DNA from: Brevibacterium paucivorans
Lineage (GTDB): Bacteria; Actinomycetota; Actinomycetes; Actinomycetales; Brevibacteriaceae
Direction of reading: 5' to 3'
NCBI RefSeq assembly: GCF_016907735.1
Contig: NZ_JAFBCP010000001.1
Location: forward strand, 868,001-932,000
Length of the DNA stretch: 64,000 bases
The notes under the pieces are model-generated. The model had not been told where the DNA came from, made no database searches, and worked only from the letters and a program-made list of their open reading frames with translations. The stretch's first letter is position 1. Each line of letters begins with the position of its first letter. Positions 1-7,541 of the stretch are shown here, piece by piece. A program made the position numbers and the translations under genes.

Positions 1-909
1 CCATACGCTGTCAGAAATCTTGTGAACTCGATTGTTTTTGACGAAGCCAAGGCCCTTCCAGATGCCATTGGAGTTCAACGCGGCGATCGGGTCCTCTCCG
101 CCCTTTTCCGCGTAGTAGAACACATGGGCGTCCTCAGACAGAGACGTCAGCCCTTCCACATCGCTATTGCTAATGCCGTAGTCCTTGTCACCACTGTCAC
201 TCCACGCGTGAGACAATCCCACGTCCTTGGCTACAACTCCCGGACCAGATCCGGGCCCATGCATGCGGAAGTCAATCGTGTTGGCCGTTTTTGTGGGGTA
301 TGTGTAGACGACGGGGGTACCTTCTTTATTGGCGTCAGCGATTTTGCGCTTACACTCCTCAACGGTGGCATCGTAGTCCTCCGACATCTTCTCTGCTTCA
401 GCATCTTTTCCAGTAAGCGTCCCGACTTTCTTCTGGTTCTCTTTAAGAAGGTCGATGAGTCCGTCGGTAGTTGCACTGTTAAATACGGCGACCGGCGCGA
501 TCTTTTCAATCGTCGCCATCTGCTTATCGGGTATCGAAGATTTGTCAGCCAGAATGAGATCGGGTTCTAACGCGGCGATAGCGTCAACGCTCGGCTCAGT
601 TCGGATGCCCACGTCCTTGGGGTCATTCTGCAGTGGAACGGCTGTGTCCCATTCGGCATACCCCTTAGGGTCGGCGACACCAACCGGATTGACACCAAGC
701 GCCACAGCATACTCGGTGACCGACCATTCCAAGGTCACAACCTTTTCGGCGGGACCGTCAAGAGTTACGGTCTTTCCGCGGCTGTCTGTAATTGAGATTG
801 ACGCACCGCCCTGATCAGCCGTTGTGTCTTGCGCTTCATATCTTGCGCCACAACCACTAAGCGTGAGAAGACCAGCCACGGCGATCGCGAGCATGTTACG
901 TAGACCCAT
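1..909 (-). CDS. Iron-siderophore ABC transporter substrate-binding lipoprotein (3' end cut by window edge)
   Basis: The frame runs from ATG at 909 to base 1 with no stop (303 codons), so the C-terminus lies outside the window. The start is supported by an AAAGG ribosome site about 6 bases upstream. The N-terminus is a lipoprotein signal ending in LTLSGC (Cys20). It continues with SITDSRGKTVTLDGPAEKVV and later AIAALEPDLILAD, the usual opening of FecB/FepB-type periplasmic-binding folds (PF01497). Family members capture ferric siderophores outside the membrane and pass them to the permease. The gene follows the transporter ATPase by 51 bases and probably shares its iron-regulated promoter. 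No permease gene is visible; it may lie to the left. The exact siderophore cannot be told from sequence. Confidence 0.85.
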   Translation of the reverse strand, partial: MGLRNMLAIAVAGLLTLSGCGARYEAQDTTADQGGASISITDSRGKTVTLDGPAEKVVTLEWSVTEYAVALGVNPVGVADPKGYAEWDTAVPLQNDPKDVGIRTEPSVDAIAALEPDLILADKSSIPDKQMATIEKIAPVAVFNSATTDGLIDLLKENQKKVGTLTGKDAEAEKMSEDYDATVEECKRKIADANKEGTPVVYTYPTKTANTIDFRMHGPGSGPGVVAKDVGLSHAWSDSGDKDYGISNSDVEGLTSLSEDAHVFYYAEKGGEDPIAALNSNGIWKGLGFVKNNRVHKISDSVW

Positions 910-960
910 AGGGTTCCTTTCGACTGAGATGACGCCCCTTAGTACTAGGCGTCGATGAGA

Positions 961-1791
961 TTAATCCGTACCGCGAAAAGCGCGAATCCGGGGGCTTCGA
1001 GTAGTCACTCGGACTCCGTCACTGTCGTGTTCACACGTGATCTCCGTCCCATACACTTCGCTGAGGAGATCTGAGCGCAACACGTTATGCGGCGTTCCAA
1101 TACCAACAACGCGGCCCTTTGACAGCACTGCGACCGTGTCAGCGATCGCTGCGGCATGGTTGAGGTCATGTAGAACTACTCCCACGCACACACCGTGCTT
1201 GTGGGCTAGATCGAAGAGAAGTTCGAGCAATTCGACCTGGTACTTCAGGTCAAGGTGGTTGGTGGGCTCGTCAAGCAGAAGAACTTCGGTATCTTGGGCC
1301 AAGCAACTGGCCAACCACACACGTTGTAACTGTCCGCCTGAAAGCTGTTCGAGCGGTGTATCTGCGAGGTCTTCAACGTCCGCGAGCCTCATGGCTTCTT
1401 GAACCTTATGGGCGCCTACTGCATCTCCTTTGCCCCACAACCCAGTGAACGGGTGGCGGCCTAACGCTACAGCAGAGCGGACACGCATCCCGTGTGGAGT
1501 TGCTCGCATCTGCGTGAGCATTGTCAACCGTCGTGCTAATTGCTTGCGCGACAAACCGCCTACTGTTGCGCCGTCATCAAAGCGAACCTGTCCAGAACTC
1601 GCTGGTAGCAGGCCCGAAAGGGTCCGCAACAAAGTAGACTTCCCCGACCCGTTGGGCCCTACGAGCGTAGTCACCTCACCGGCGTTCAAGCGCATATTAA
1701 CGCCATGAACGACCATGTCTTTCGAGTAGCCAGCGCATATACCTTGCGCCGTAAGCCCCGATACCCTCGTTTTGTTCAGCGTCTTCAACAC
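961..1791 (-). CDS. Iron-siderophore ABC transporter ATP-binding protein (FecE/FepC type)
   Basis: A 276-residue ABC ATPase of the iron-chelate importer class. Walker A is GPNGSGKST near residue 45, the signature is LSGGQLQRVWLA near 150, and Walker B is VLLLDEPTNHLD near 170. It powers import of ferric siderophores by a membrane permease not seen here. The first possible start is GTG at 1791. There is no Shine-Dalgarno sequence before it, and a TAATCT -10-like hexamer ends 7 bases upstream, so the message may be leaderless. Downstream, and probably co-transcribed, is the binding lipoprotein. An iron-box-like sequence at 1803-1821 suggests DtxR/IdeR repression by iron. Confidence 0.88.
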   Translation of the reverse strand: MLKTLNKTRVSGLTAQGICAGYSKDMVVHGVNMRLNAGEVTTLVGPNGSGKSTLLRTLSGLLPASSGQVRFDDGATVGGLSRKQLARRLTMLTQMRATPHGMRVRSAVALGRHPFTGLWGKGDAVGAHKVQEAMRLADVEDLADTPLEQLSGGQLQRVWLASCLAQDTEVLLLDEPTNHLDLKYQVELLELLFDLAHKHGVCVGVVLHDLNHAAAIADTVAVLSKGRVVGIGTPHNVLRSDLLSEVYGTEITCEHDSDGVRVTTRSPRIRAFRGTD

Positions 1792-1798
1792 AACAGAT

Positions 1799-1827
1799 AG
1801 ATTAAGGCATGCCTAACCTTATTACAA
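1799..1827 (-). promoter_or_regulatory. Promoter with DtxR/IdeR-like iron box filling the spacer
   Basis: Read on the reverse strand: TTGTAA (1827-1822), a 17-base spacer, then TAATCT (1804-1799). The spacer is covered by TAAGGTTAGGCATGCCTTA (1821-1803), a near palindrome. On the forward strand it matches the DtxR consensus TTAGGTTAGCCTAACCTAA at 14 of 19 positions. Iron-loaded DtxR/IdeR bound there would block RNA polymerase. The match and spacing are seen directly; repression by iron is inferred from the family and from the siderophore-transport genes downstream. Confidence 0.7.
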
Positions 1828-1874
1828 CACGAATCTGTATTGTTAATAGCTGGAGATCTGCGCTAGCCACAGCA

Positions 1875-1906
1875 AAGGCCCTGCGGTATCACTACCGCAG
1901 GGCCTT
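1875..1906 (-). terminator. Rho-independent-type hairpin after gabT
   Basis: A perfect 14-base inverted repeat (AAGGCCCTGCGGTA and its complement) with a four-base loop lies 20 bases past the gabT stop. A short TTT follows on the reverse strand. It lies between two reverse-strand transcripts and would stop gabT transcription before the iron promoter. Confidence 0.75.
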
Positions 1907-1926
1907 CCTGTGAGATCAGAAAACGC

Positions 1927-3291
1927 TTAGCTCAGCGCCTTTTCGAACCCTTCTTCCAGAACGTCAAATGCTTCGTTGAGCAGTTCGTCTGACATGGTCA
2001 GCGGTGGCAGGAAGCGTAGAACGTTTCCGAACGTACCGGTCACCAAGACCAGAACAGCGTTGTCGGCACAGTGCTTTGCAACTGCTTTAGCCAGGTCAGC
2101 GTTTGGCTCGATTGAGTCACGCTGTACCAGTTCGCACGCCTGCATTGCACCGCGTCCACGAACGTCGGCAACTTCAGGGAATTTGGACTGCAGTGCTTCC
2201 ATGCGGGAACGCATGATGTCACCAAGTGCGCTGGCACGTTCCAGCAGACCCTCGTTTTCGTACGACTCGATCGCGCCCAGTGCCGCCGCTACAGCTGATG
2301 GGTTACCGCCGTAGGTTCCACCCAGTCCACCAGCACCTACCGCGTCCATGATTTCTGCACGCCCGGTCACTGCGGACAGTGGCAGACCACCGGCAATTCC
2401 TTTTGCGGTTGTGACCAGGTCGGGCTCAATGCCCTCCCACTCAGAGGCGAACATCTTTCCAGTGCGTCCAAACCCTGCCTGCACTTCGTCTGCCACAAAA
2501 ACGATGCCGTTTTCGCGTGCGTAGTCCACCAAGGTTGGCAAGAAGCCTTCTGCCGGAACGATGAAACCGCCTTCACCCTGAATAGGTTCAATCACGATCG
2601 CGGCAACCTGGTCGGCACCCACCTGCTTTTCGATCATGGTGATGACACGCTTTGCTGCGTCTTCACCTGAAATCTTGGTGCCGGCAGCGTCGTTGTCGCG
2701 GAATGGGTACGACATGGGCGCGCGGTAGACCTCGCCAGCGAACGGCCCAAAGCCGTGCTTGTATGGCGCAACTTTGGCGGTCATGGCCATGGTCAGGTTG
2801 GTGCGCCCGTGGTACGCGTGGTCGAACACAACCACGGCGTTGCGCTTGGTGTACGTGCGAGCAATCTTCACCGCGTTCTCAACAGCTTCGGCACCCGAGT
2901 TCAAAAGCACCGTGCGCTTGTCAAAGGACCCAGGGGTCAGCTGGTTGAGCTTTTCAGCGAGTTCAACGTAGTTTTCATACGGGTTGACCATGAAGCATGT
3001 GTGGGTGAAAGCTTCCACCTGTTCGGTCACGCGCTTCACGACGTTTTCGTTCGCGTTACCCACGTTGGTAACTGCGATTCCTGCACCCAGGTCGATGATC
3101 TGGTTGCCGTCGATGTCCTTGAGGATTCCGCCACCCGCAGCAACGATGTATGCGGGGTACCCAGAAGCGACACCCTGCGCAACGGCCTTGTTACGCCTGG
3201 CTTCGATCTCTTGTGATTTTGGTCCGGGGATTTCGGTGACAATCTTGCGTTCTTGCGACAGCGATGGGCCGCCCTTTTCCAATGAAGTCAT
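1927..3291 (-). CDS. gabT: 4-aminobutyrate aminotransferase
   Basis: A 454-residue class-III PLP aminotransferase. The PLP lysine is K297 in TTAKGIAGG; upstream are IVIEPIQGEGG and the cofactor-binding FVADEVQAGFGRTG. SGAEAVENAVKIAR near 132 and FDHAYHGRTN near 156 are typical of GabT. It moves the amino group of GABA to 2-oxoglutarate, giving succinate semialdehyde and glutamate in the cytoplasm. Length is normal for actinobacterial GabT. It stands alone, with no gabD beside it and its own terminator. A closely related omega-amino-acid specificity is possible, but the GabT-like motifs make GABA the best call. Confidence 0.88.
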   Translation of the reverse strand: MTSLEKGGPSLSQERKIVTEIPGPKSQEIEARRNKAVAQGVASGYPAYIVAAGGGILKDIDGNQIIDLGAGIAVTNVGNANENVVKRVTEQVEAFTHTCFMVNPYENYVELAEKLNQLTPGSFDKRTVLLNSGAEAVENAVKIARTYTKRNAVVVFDHAYHGRTNLTMAMTAKVAPYKHGFGPFAGEVYRAPMSYPFRDNDAAGTKISGEDAAKRVITMIEKQVGADQVAAIVIEPIQGEGGFIVPAEGFLPTLVDYARENGIVFVADEVQAGFGRTGKMFASEWEGIEPDLVTTAKGIAGGLPLSAVTGRAEIMDAVGAGGLGGTYGGNPSAVAAALGAIESYENEGLLERASALGDIMRSRMEALQSKFPEVADVRGRGAMQACELVQRDSIEPNADLAKAVAKHCADNAVLVLVTGTFGNVLRFLPPLTMSDELLNEAFDVLEEGFEKALS

Positions 3292-3334
3292 ACGTCAAAG
3301 ATAACGCACGAACACGCCTTGTGTTGAGGAAAAT

Positions 3335-4369
3335 TTAACGCCTGAGCTGAGGATTCCTCTGAACCGTAACTGTTTCCTTCTGGGTGCCCACAATCTGCTC
3401 TTGCGCAGCGCTCACCCTCGTGTTCCCGTCGTCCGTGACAACGGTCAGTTGCGCCTGTGGGTCGACCGTCCGCTTGACCAGTCCCAGCGCAATGGGCCCT
3501 AGTTCGTAGTGGATTGCCGCCGAGGTGACAGTCCCCACCTGCCGTTCGGCACCTCGGGCGGGCCCCAGGATAGGGTCCCCGGGGGACACAACAGCGTGGT
3601 CCGAACCGTCCAGGTGCAGGAAAACTACGCGTCGCGGGACTTGCCCCAGGTTGTGTACTCGCGCCACGGCTTCTTGTCCGCGGTAGCAGCCCTTGGCTAG
3701 GTGGACTCCTGTGCGCAGAATGTCGATTTCGCCTACGAGTGTTTTGTGATCACAGTCTGACAGCGCTGGGCGCCACGCCTCGATGCGCAGAGCTTCCCAC
3801 GCGTCGCGCCCCACTAGGGTGAGGCCTTCGCGATCACGGCACACGTTTATGCGAAAGTCGTAGGCGCTACCAGGGTGATCGGTGACGGCCGAATAGCTAG
3901 CGCCACCAGGGGTGATTTCCGGCCATGGGTCGACCCATTCGACCACAGGTTCCGCACTGTCCGCCGGACCGTTTGAGCCAACAACCGTGTAATCGTCGCT
4001 GACGTCGGCAATCTCGACCCGCATCATGAACTTCATGGATTCGAGGAACTCACGCAGAGGTTGGCCGTCCCCGTCGATGAGTAGCCACACGCGGTCGTCT
4101 GCCACGTACACGTACGCCCAGTGTTCAATGTGGCCGGTGGGTGAAAGAACCAGTGTCTCCGTGGACGTTCCAGGCTGAGCCGAGTCGAGTTTTTGCGTGG
4201 TCAGTGAGTTGAGCCAGGTCAAAGAGTCCGGGCCCGTGAGAGTCAGGATCGACATGGACGACAGGTCCGCGACCGCTTTGCCGTCAGCGAGCGCACGCTG
4301 TTCACGCAGCGGTGAACCTAGGTGAGCAATTTCAGACGATCGGTGGCCGGTGCCGTATACCGCGCTCAT
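3335..4369 (-). CDS. ygfZ: Folate-binding YgfZ/GcvT-like protein
   Basis: A 344-residue member of the YgfZ branch of the GcvT (aminomethyltransferase) fold. The diagnostic motif KGCYRGQEAVAR lies near residue 225, with the conserved cysteine present, and SILTLTGPDSLTWLNSL at the N-terminus is typical. YgfZ proteins bind tetrahydrofolate and help maintain or repair iron-sulfur proteins. The start ATG at 4369 has GGGGGA upstream. The gene is the last of a reverse-strand operon whose members are 5-8 bases apart, ending with the nitrobindin and stalk protein. The same pairing of YgfZ and FABP-type genes occurs near glnR in mycobacteria. Confidence 0.88.
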   Translation of the reverse strand: MSAVYGTGHRSSEIAHLGSPLREQRALADGKAVADLSSMSILTLTGPDSLTWLNSLTTQKLDSAQPGTSTETLVLSPTGHIEHWAYVYVADDRVWLLIDGDGQPLREFLESMKFMMRVEIADVSDDYTVVGSNGPADSAEPVVEWVDPWPEITPGGASYSAVTDHPGSAYDFRINVCRDREGLTLVGRDAWEALRIEAWRPALSDCDHKTLVGEIDILRTGVHLAKGCYRGQEAVARVHNLGQVPRRVVFLHLDGSDHAVVSPGDPILGPARGAERQVGTVTSAAIHYELGPIALGLVKRTVDPQAQLTVVTDDGNTRVSAAQEQIVGTQKETVTVQRNPQLRR

Positions 4370-4374
4370 TGAGC

Positions 4375-5091
4375 TTATCCCCCAAGTAGATTGCCAAGTT
4401 CTTCCAGCCGCTTGGCAATTCCAGGCGGCAGATACTTCTTGATATCCTCCGCGATTGATTCGAGCGGAGCAATTTTGCGATACACCGCATCAAGCATTTC
4501 GCGTGCGTCGTGGACCGCGTTATGCACATCCGGCAGCAGGCCTGCCGTGTCAATTCCATGGATGGCTTCCCGTGCTTCTTTAATCACCTTTGCGGCTTCC
4601 CGCGCGTCGTCCCACATCGACGGGTTCAAACTGGACAGGTCTGGGTTGCTTTTGAGTGACCCAGAATTGAAGTCGACCACGCCTGACAGTGAAATCATCA
4701 CGGGGCCTGCCTGGTTGAGCACGTTTTCCATGTGCGTGATGAGTGTGTCGGACGCGTCCACGTTGCGTTTGACCCACGGAATCATGTGCATTTGTTCGAT
4801 GGGGATGCTGTGCAGGTTGTCTTTTGCCTGCCCCAATTCGTCGCGCGCCTTGTCCAAGTGCCCTTGTGCATTGCCTGGGTCATTGGACAGCGCCTCAATG
4901 AATGCGTTCCCCGCTTCCGAGGCGGCCTCCGCATGGCGCGTGACCGCGTTGACGCGCGCTGTCAGTAAGACAACGAACGCGATGATCGCCACCAGAATGA
5001 CGACGATGACGAATGCGAAACCCCGCAGACCCGATCTCTTACGGGGGCCTGGTTTCTTGCGAGGTTTGTATACCTTGGTTGGGGCTGTCAC
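4375..5091 (-). CDS. Single-pass membrane protein resembling the N-terminal part of DUF4012 proteins
   Basis: A 238-residue protein starting at GTG 5091. A very basic N-terminus (KPRKKPGPRKRSG) is followed by one membrane helix at about residues 24-45, then an extracytoplasmic, mostly helical segment. The segment around HMIPWVKRNVDASDTLI and the following helices resemble the juxtamembrane region of DUF4012 proteins, which normally continue into a large LytR/cell-envelope-like domain. That domain is absent here, so this looks like a free-standing stalk. It sits 5 bases from each neighbour (nitrobindin upstream, YgfZ downstream), so it is certainly in their operon. Function unknown; the DUF4012 likeness is my pattern judgement and unconfirmed. 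Confidence 0.6.
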   Translation of the reverse strand: MTAPTKVYKPRKKPGPRKRSGLRGFAFVIVVILVAIIAFVVLLTARVNAVTRHAEAASEAGNAFIEALSNDPGNAQGHLDKARDELGQAKDNLHSIPIEQMHMIPWVKRNVDASDTLITHMENVLNQAGPVMISLSGVVDFNSGSLKSNPDLSSLNPSMWDDAREAAKVIKEAREAIHGIDTAGLLPDVHNAVHDAREMLDAVYRKIAPLESIAEDIKKYLPPGIAKRLEELGNLLGG

Positions 5092-5096
5092 GCGGT

Positions 5097-5699
5097 TCAG
5101 GCGACTTTTTTCAACCGTGCTGATGCGTGCGATGCGAGTTCGTGGCCGTTAGCTGCCATGTCCCATGCCCACAAAAGGTCGCCTTCGACCAGGCCGTACA
5201 TGCGGGTTGAGGCCTTGTAGTCCTTCGACGTGCGGGTGCGGGCCACCACGTCGGTGGACAAGTCGATGCGTGGACCGTTGATGCGGCCCGCGTACAGCTC
5301 GGTCAGTCCGTGCGGGTGGACCAGCGAAACTTCAAGATCAAAGTCGCCGTCGCTGTTTCGCAGAGCGTCAACAGCTTCCGCGTTGGTGTACTTCGAGTCT
5401 TCGCTGGGCGGGATGAGGCCGGGGCCCACATCAGAGTTGTCGCGGTCGCGCACCAGCTGCCAGATCCCGGTTTCTACGCTGAGTGTGTCAGCGATTTTGC
5501 CGTCGTCACCCAGAAGCCACGACTGCGCCGTGTACAGCAGGTACGGCGCCGAGGTGGGGGCAACAAAGTCGATACGTTGCCCGAACTGCGTGTCTGGGGT
5601 GTCACCGTAACCGACGACACCCACGCCTTCCCACGAGCCGATAAGCCACGCGAGTGGGACAAGTTCGGGTTTGAGGTCAGTTGGAATTTCGACTGGCAT
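5097..5699 (-). CDS. Nitrobindin-like FABP family heme protein (peroxynitrite isomerase family)
   Basis: A 200-residue beta-barrel of the DUF1794/THAP4-like family. The signature near residue 21 is GSWEGVGVVGYGD (family pattern GxWxGxGxxxYP), followed by aromatic-rich strands. The C-terminal GHELASHASARL holds the histidine that ligates heme in nitrobindins. Characterised relatives bind ferric heme and turn peroxynitrite into nitrate. Length is about 30 residues above the minimal family size, because of a loop near SDVGPGLIPPSED. It sits inside the YgfZ/stalk-protein operon; M. tuberculosis keeps its homologue Rv0813c in an equivalent neighbourhood. Exact activity is inferred from the family. 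Confidence 0.8.
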   Translation of the reverse strand: MPVEIPTDLKPELVPLAWLIGSWEGVGVVGYGDTPDTQFGQRIDFVAPTSAPYLLYTAQSWLLGDDGKIADTLSVETGIWQLVRDRDNSDVGPGLIPPSEDSKYTNAEAVDALRNSDGDFDLEVSLVHPHGLTELYAGRINGPRIDLSTDVVARTRTSKDYKASTRMYGLVEGDLLWAWDMAANGHELASHASARLKKVA

Positions 5700-5707
5700 A
5701 CGGAGGC

Positions 5708-5830
5708 TTAGCGACGCGACTTGAACAGGTTCGCGATGACCTTAACGGCAATGCCCAAAGTGCCGAGTCCGGCCAGAGCGACCAGAACAGTAAAGACAGT
5801 TTCAAGAACCACAAAGTTATCCATGCTCAT
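5708..5830 (-). CDS. Small hydrophobic membrane peptide (40 residues)
   Basis: A short frame between the nitrobindin and the upstream membrane protein. It begins MSMDNFVVLE, continues with one membrane segment (TVFTVLVALAGLGTLGIAVKVIANL) and ends with the basic FKSRR. ATG at 5830 or at 5824 could be used; neither has a strong ribosome site. Evidence for reality is the clean hydrophobic helix with a basic tail, the fit in an otherwise empty 190-base gap of a tight operon, and 8-base spacing to the nitrobindin start. No family is recognised. Confidence 0.5.
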   Translation of the reverse strand: MSMDNFVVLETVFTVLVALAGLGTLGIAVKVIANLFKSRR

Positions 5831-5892
5831 AGTGTACCGCTTTGCCTCTGCCAGCTCCCATCGGAGCTATGTGCCGGGTCATGTACCGGCTC

Positions 5893-6708
5893 TCACCCGA
5901 ACCAGATGACGGCCCACGCGGGCAGACGGTGCACGGCATAAACCGCGACACCGGAAAGCGCGATCGGAGCCGCCCCCAGTGCCAACTGGACGCCCCACGT
6001 ACGCGCCTTTGTGACACCTCGGGCTTCATTGAGCGAGGTCGCCTGGAAGCGAGCGCGCGCAATCAACCCCAAAATACGGTCCGTTGCCGAAACAATCACG
6101 CCCAGCACCATTCCGAATACCAAAGAGACCACCACGCTCACTGTGGGCAGCGGGTGGAACACGTGCGCGATCCCTGCACCCGCAACACCGGAGGCCACGG
6201 CCAGGGGCGAGGTGTATCGGGCTGGCCACGGAAGTGCAGTCGCGCACTGGGCTAAGAAGATCGCGGCGAGTCCGATGTAAATGGCCGAATGGTTACCTGG
6301 CAGACGCAGGCTTGCGATCCACGTACAGGCGGACAACGTGATGACGATCCCGGCCACTTGCGCCGAGACGTTCGCAACCGCGTGTGATGCCTCGATCCCC
6401 CGCGCGAGGTGCTGAACAAAAGACCACAGCAGTCCCAGGCCAGCCAGCACCGGGAGCCACTCCAGGTACGGGGGCGCGACCGCGAGCCAGGTGGCAAGCA
6501 TGCCGGCGAAGCCAAACCCGCCCAAAGTGAAGCTTGTGGTCCACGGCTGAGGTGAGTCGGTGAGCCGCGGCCACCCAAATGCGAAAACAAACACCAACAT
6601 TCCGGAGGCAAAAGCGATAGGGCCGTACCCTAATGACGACGTCACCGCCAGGGTCACACCTAGACCCAGGGCAACGAGCACGCTAATCCACCGTTCCATA
6701 CGCCCCAT
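5893..6708 (-). CDS. Polytopic membrane protein of unknown function
   Basis: A 271-residue protein with roughly eight hydrophobic helices. One charged cytoplasmic loop, RILGLIARARFQATSLNEARGVTKA, precedes the last two helices. It is first in the reverse-strand operon that ends with YgfZ and is divergent from the glnR-like gene. I recognise no transporter or enzyme signature. Similar membrane proteins occur beside glnR/mshD in other actinomycetes, but no role is known to me. An interior start is possible; ATG 6708 is the longest frame. Confidence 0.6.
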   Translation of the reverse strand: MGRMERWISVLVALGLGVTLAVTSSLGYGPIAFASGMLVFVFAFGWPRLTDSPQPWTTSFTLGGFGFAGMLATWLAVAPPYLEWLPVLAGLGLLWSFVQHLARGIEASHAVANVSAQVAGIVITLSACTWIASLRLPGNHSAIYIGLAAIFLAQCATALPWPARYTSPLAVASGVAGAGIAHVFHPLPTVSVVVSLVFGMVLGVIVSATDRILGLIARARFQATSLNEARGVTKARTWGVQLALGAAPIALSGVAVYAVHRLPAWAVIWFG

Positions 6709-6767
6709 GTTGCCACGTCAGCGGTACCACGTCACAGACGGCACGATCAGAACCCGCAGACCACACA

Positions 6768-6773
6768 TATAAT
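6768..6773 (+). promoter_or_regulatory. Candidate -10 element (TATAAT) of the glnR-mshD-mutT transcript
   Basis: A perfect TATAAT lies 30 bases before the GTG start at 6804, in the 95-base gap between divergent genes. No convincing -35 hexamer is seen 16-18 bases upstream, which would fit an activator-dependent or weak promoter. A strong AAAGGGG ribosome site lies between it and the start. Confidence 0.5.
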
Positions 6774-6803
6774 TTCCATCAACCAAACGAGCAAAGGGGA
6801 AAA

Positions 6804-7529
6804 GTGCGAATCCTCGTGATAGAGGCCACAGGTGAGACGGCTCTTCCAGCCCTGCACCTCCTGCCACACACCATCACGACGAGCTCACCCGCAATGTCTG
6901 ATCTCATCACCATAGACCCCGGCTCGTTCGAGATCGCCGTCGTCGACGCGACTAGCGACCTCACCATCGCCCCCATCATTTCCACACGGTTGAAAACGGC
7001 GGGTTTTGACGGCCCCACGATCGTCGTTCTCACCGACGGCGGCTTTTCTGTCGCACAGGAGTCATGGAACGTGACTGACGTTGTGAGCGCGAACGCGCAA
7101 CCGGCAGAAATCGATGCGCGCCTCCGTTTGGCCTACGCGCGAGCACCTCAACCTCGCCAACCGGACGTGGCTGATCCGGTGAGGGATACCTCGGCGAGAG
7201 AACCCATCACGCGGCACGGCAAGCTGACAGTCAACCACGACAACTTCACCGTGACGGTGGGGAACCGCAACGTGAGCCTCACCTACCGCGAGTTCGAACT
7301 GCTGTATCACCTGGTCACCCACCCCAACCGCGCATTCACGCGCGCCCAGTTGGTCACGCATGTGTGGGGCGAAGCGTATTTGGGCGGAACCCGGACCGTC
7401 GACGTGCATGTGCGGAGGTTGCGGGCAAAGCTCGGGCCGGAGTTTGCGCACGCGATTAGTACAGTAAGAAGCGTGGGCTATATGTTTAGCTCAGACGAGC
7501 CAGTAGCTCAACTGTCAGATCGCGACTGA
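6804..7529 (+). CDS. glnR: GlnR-type orphan response regulator (winged helix)
   Basis: A 241-residue OmpR/PhoB-class protein. The C-terminal winged helix (about 145-228) has the usual SLTYREFELLYHLVTHP and TVDVHVRRLRAKLG motifs. The N-terminal receiver is atypical and resembles actinobacterial GlnR: LPALHLLPHTI, a lone aspartate in VVDATSDL, VLTDGGFS and AQPAEIDARLRLAYAR. GlnR controls nitrogen assimilation genes and works without a partner kinase; none is adjacent. Its placement directly before mshD matches M. tuberculosis Rv0818-Rv0819. The GTG start has AAAGGGG in front. It probably regulates distant nitrogen genes rather than its neighbours. Confidence 0.75.
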   Translation: MRILVIEATGETALPALHLLPHTITTSSPAMSDLITIDPGSFEIAVVDATSDLTIAPIISTRLKTAGFDGPTIVVLTDGGFSVAQESWNVTDVVSANAQPAEIDARLRLAYARAPQPRQPDVADPVRDTSAREPITRHGKLTVNHDNFTVTVGNRNVSLTYREFELLYHLVTHPNRAFTRAQLVTHVWGEAYLGGTRTVDVHVRRLRAKLGPEFAHAISTVRSVGYMFSSDEPVAQLSDRD

Positions 7530-7541
7530 GAAAGGACCCGC

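Noticed and set aside
931-953. GACGCC-N11-GGCGTC repeat between the two iron-transport genes
   Set aside because: Only a six-pair stem with no U-run; could be chance in GC-rich DNA.
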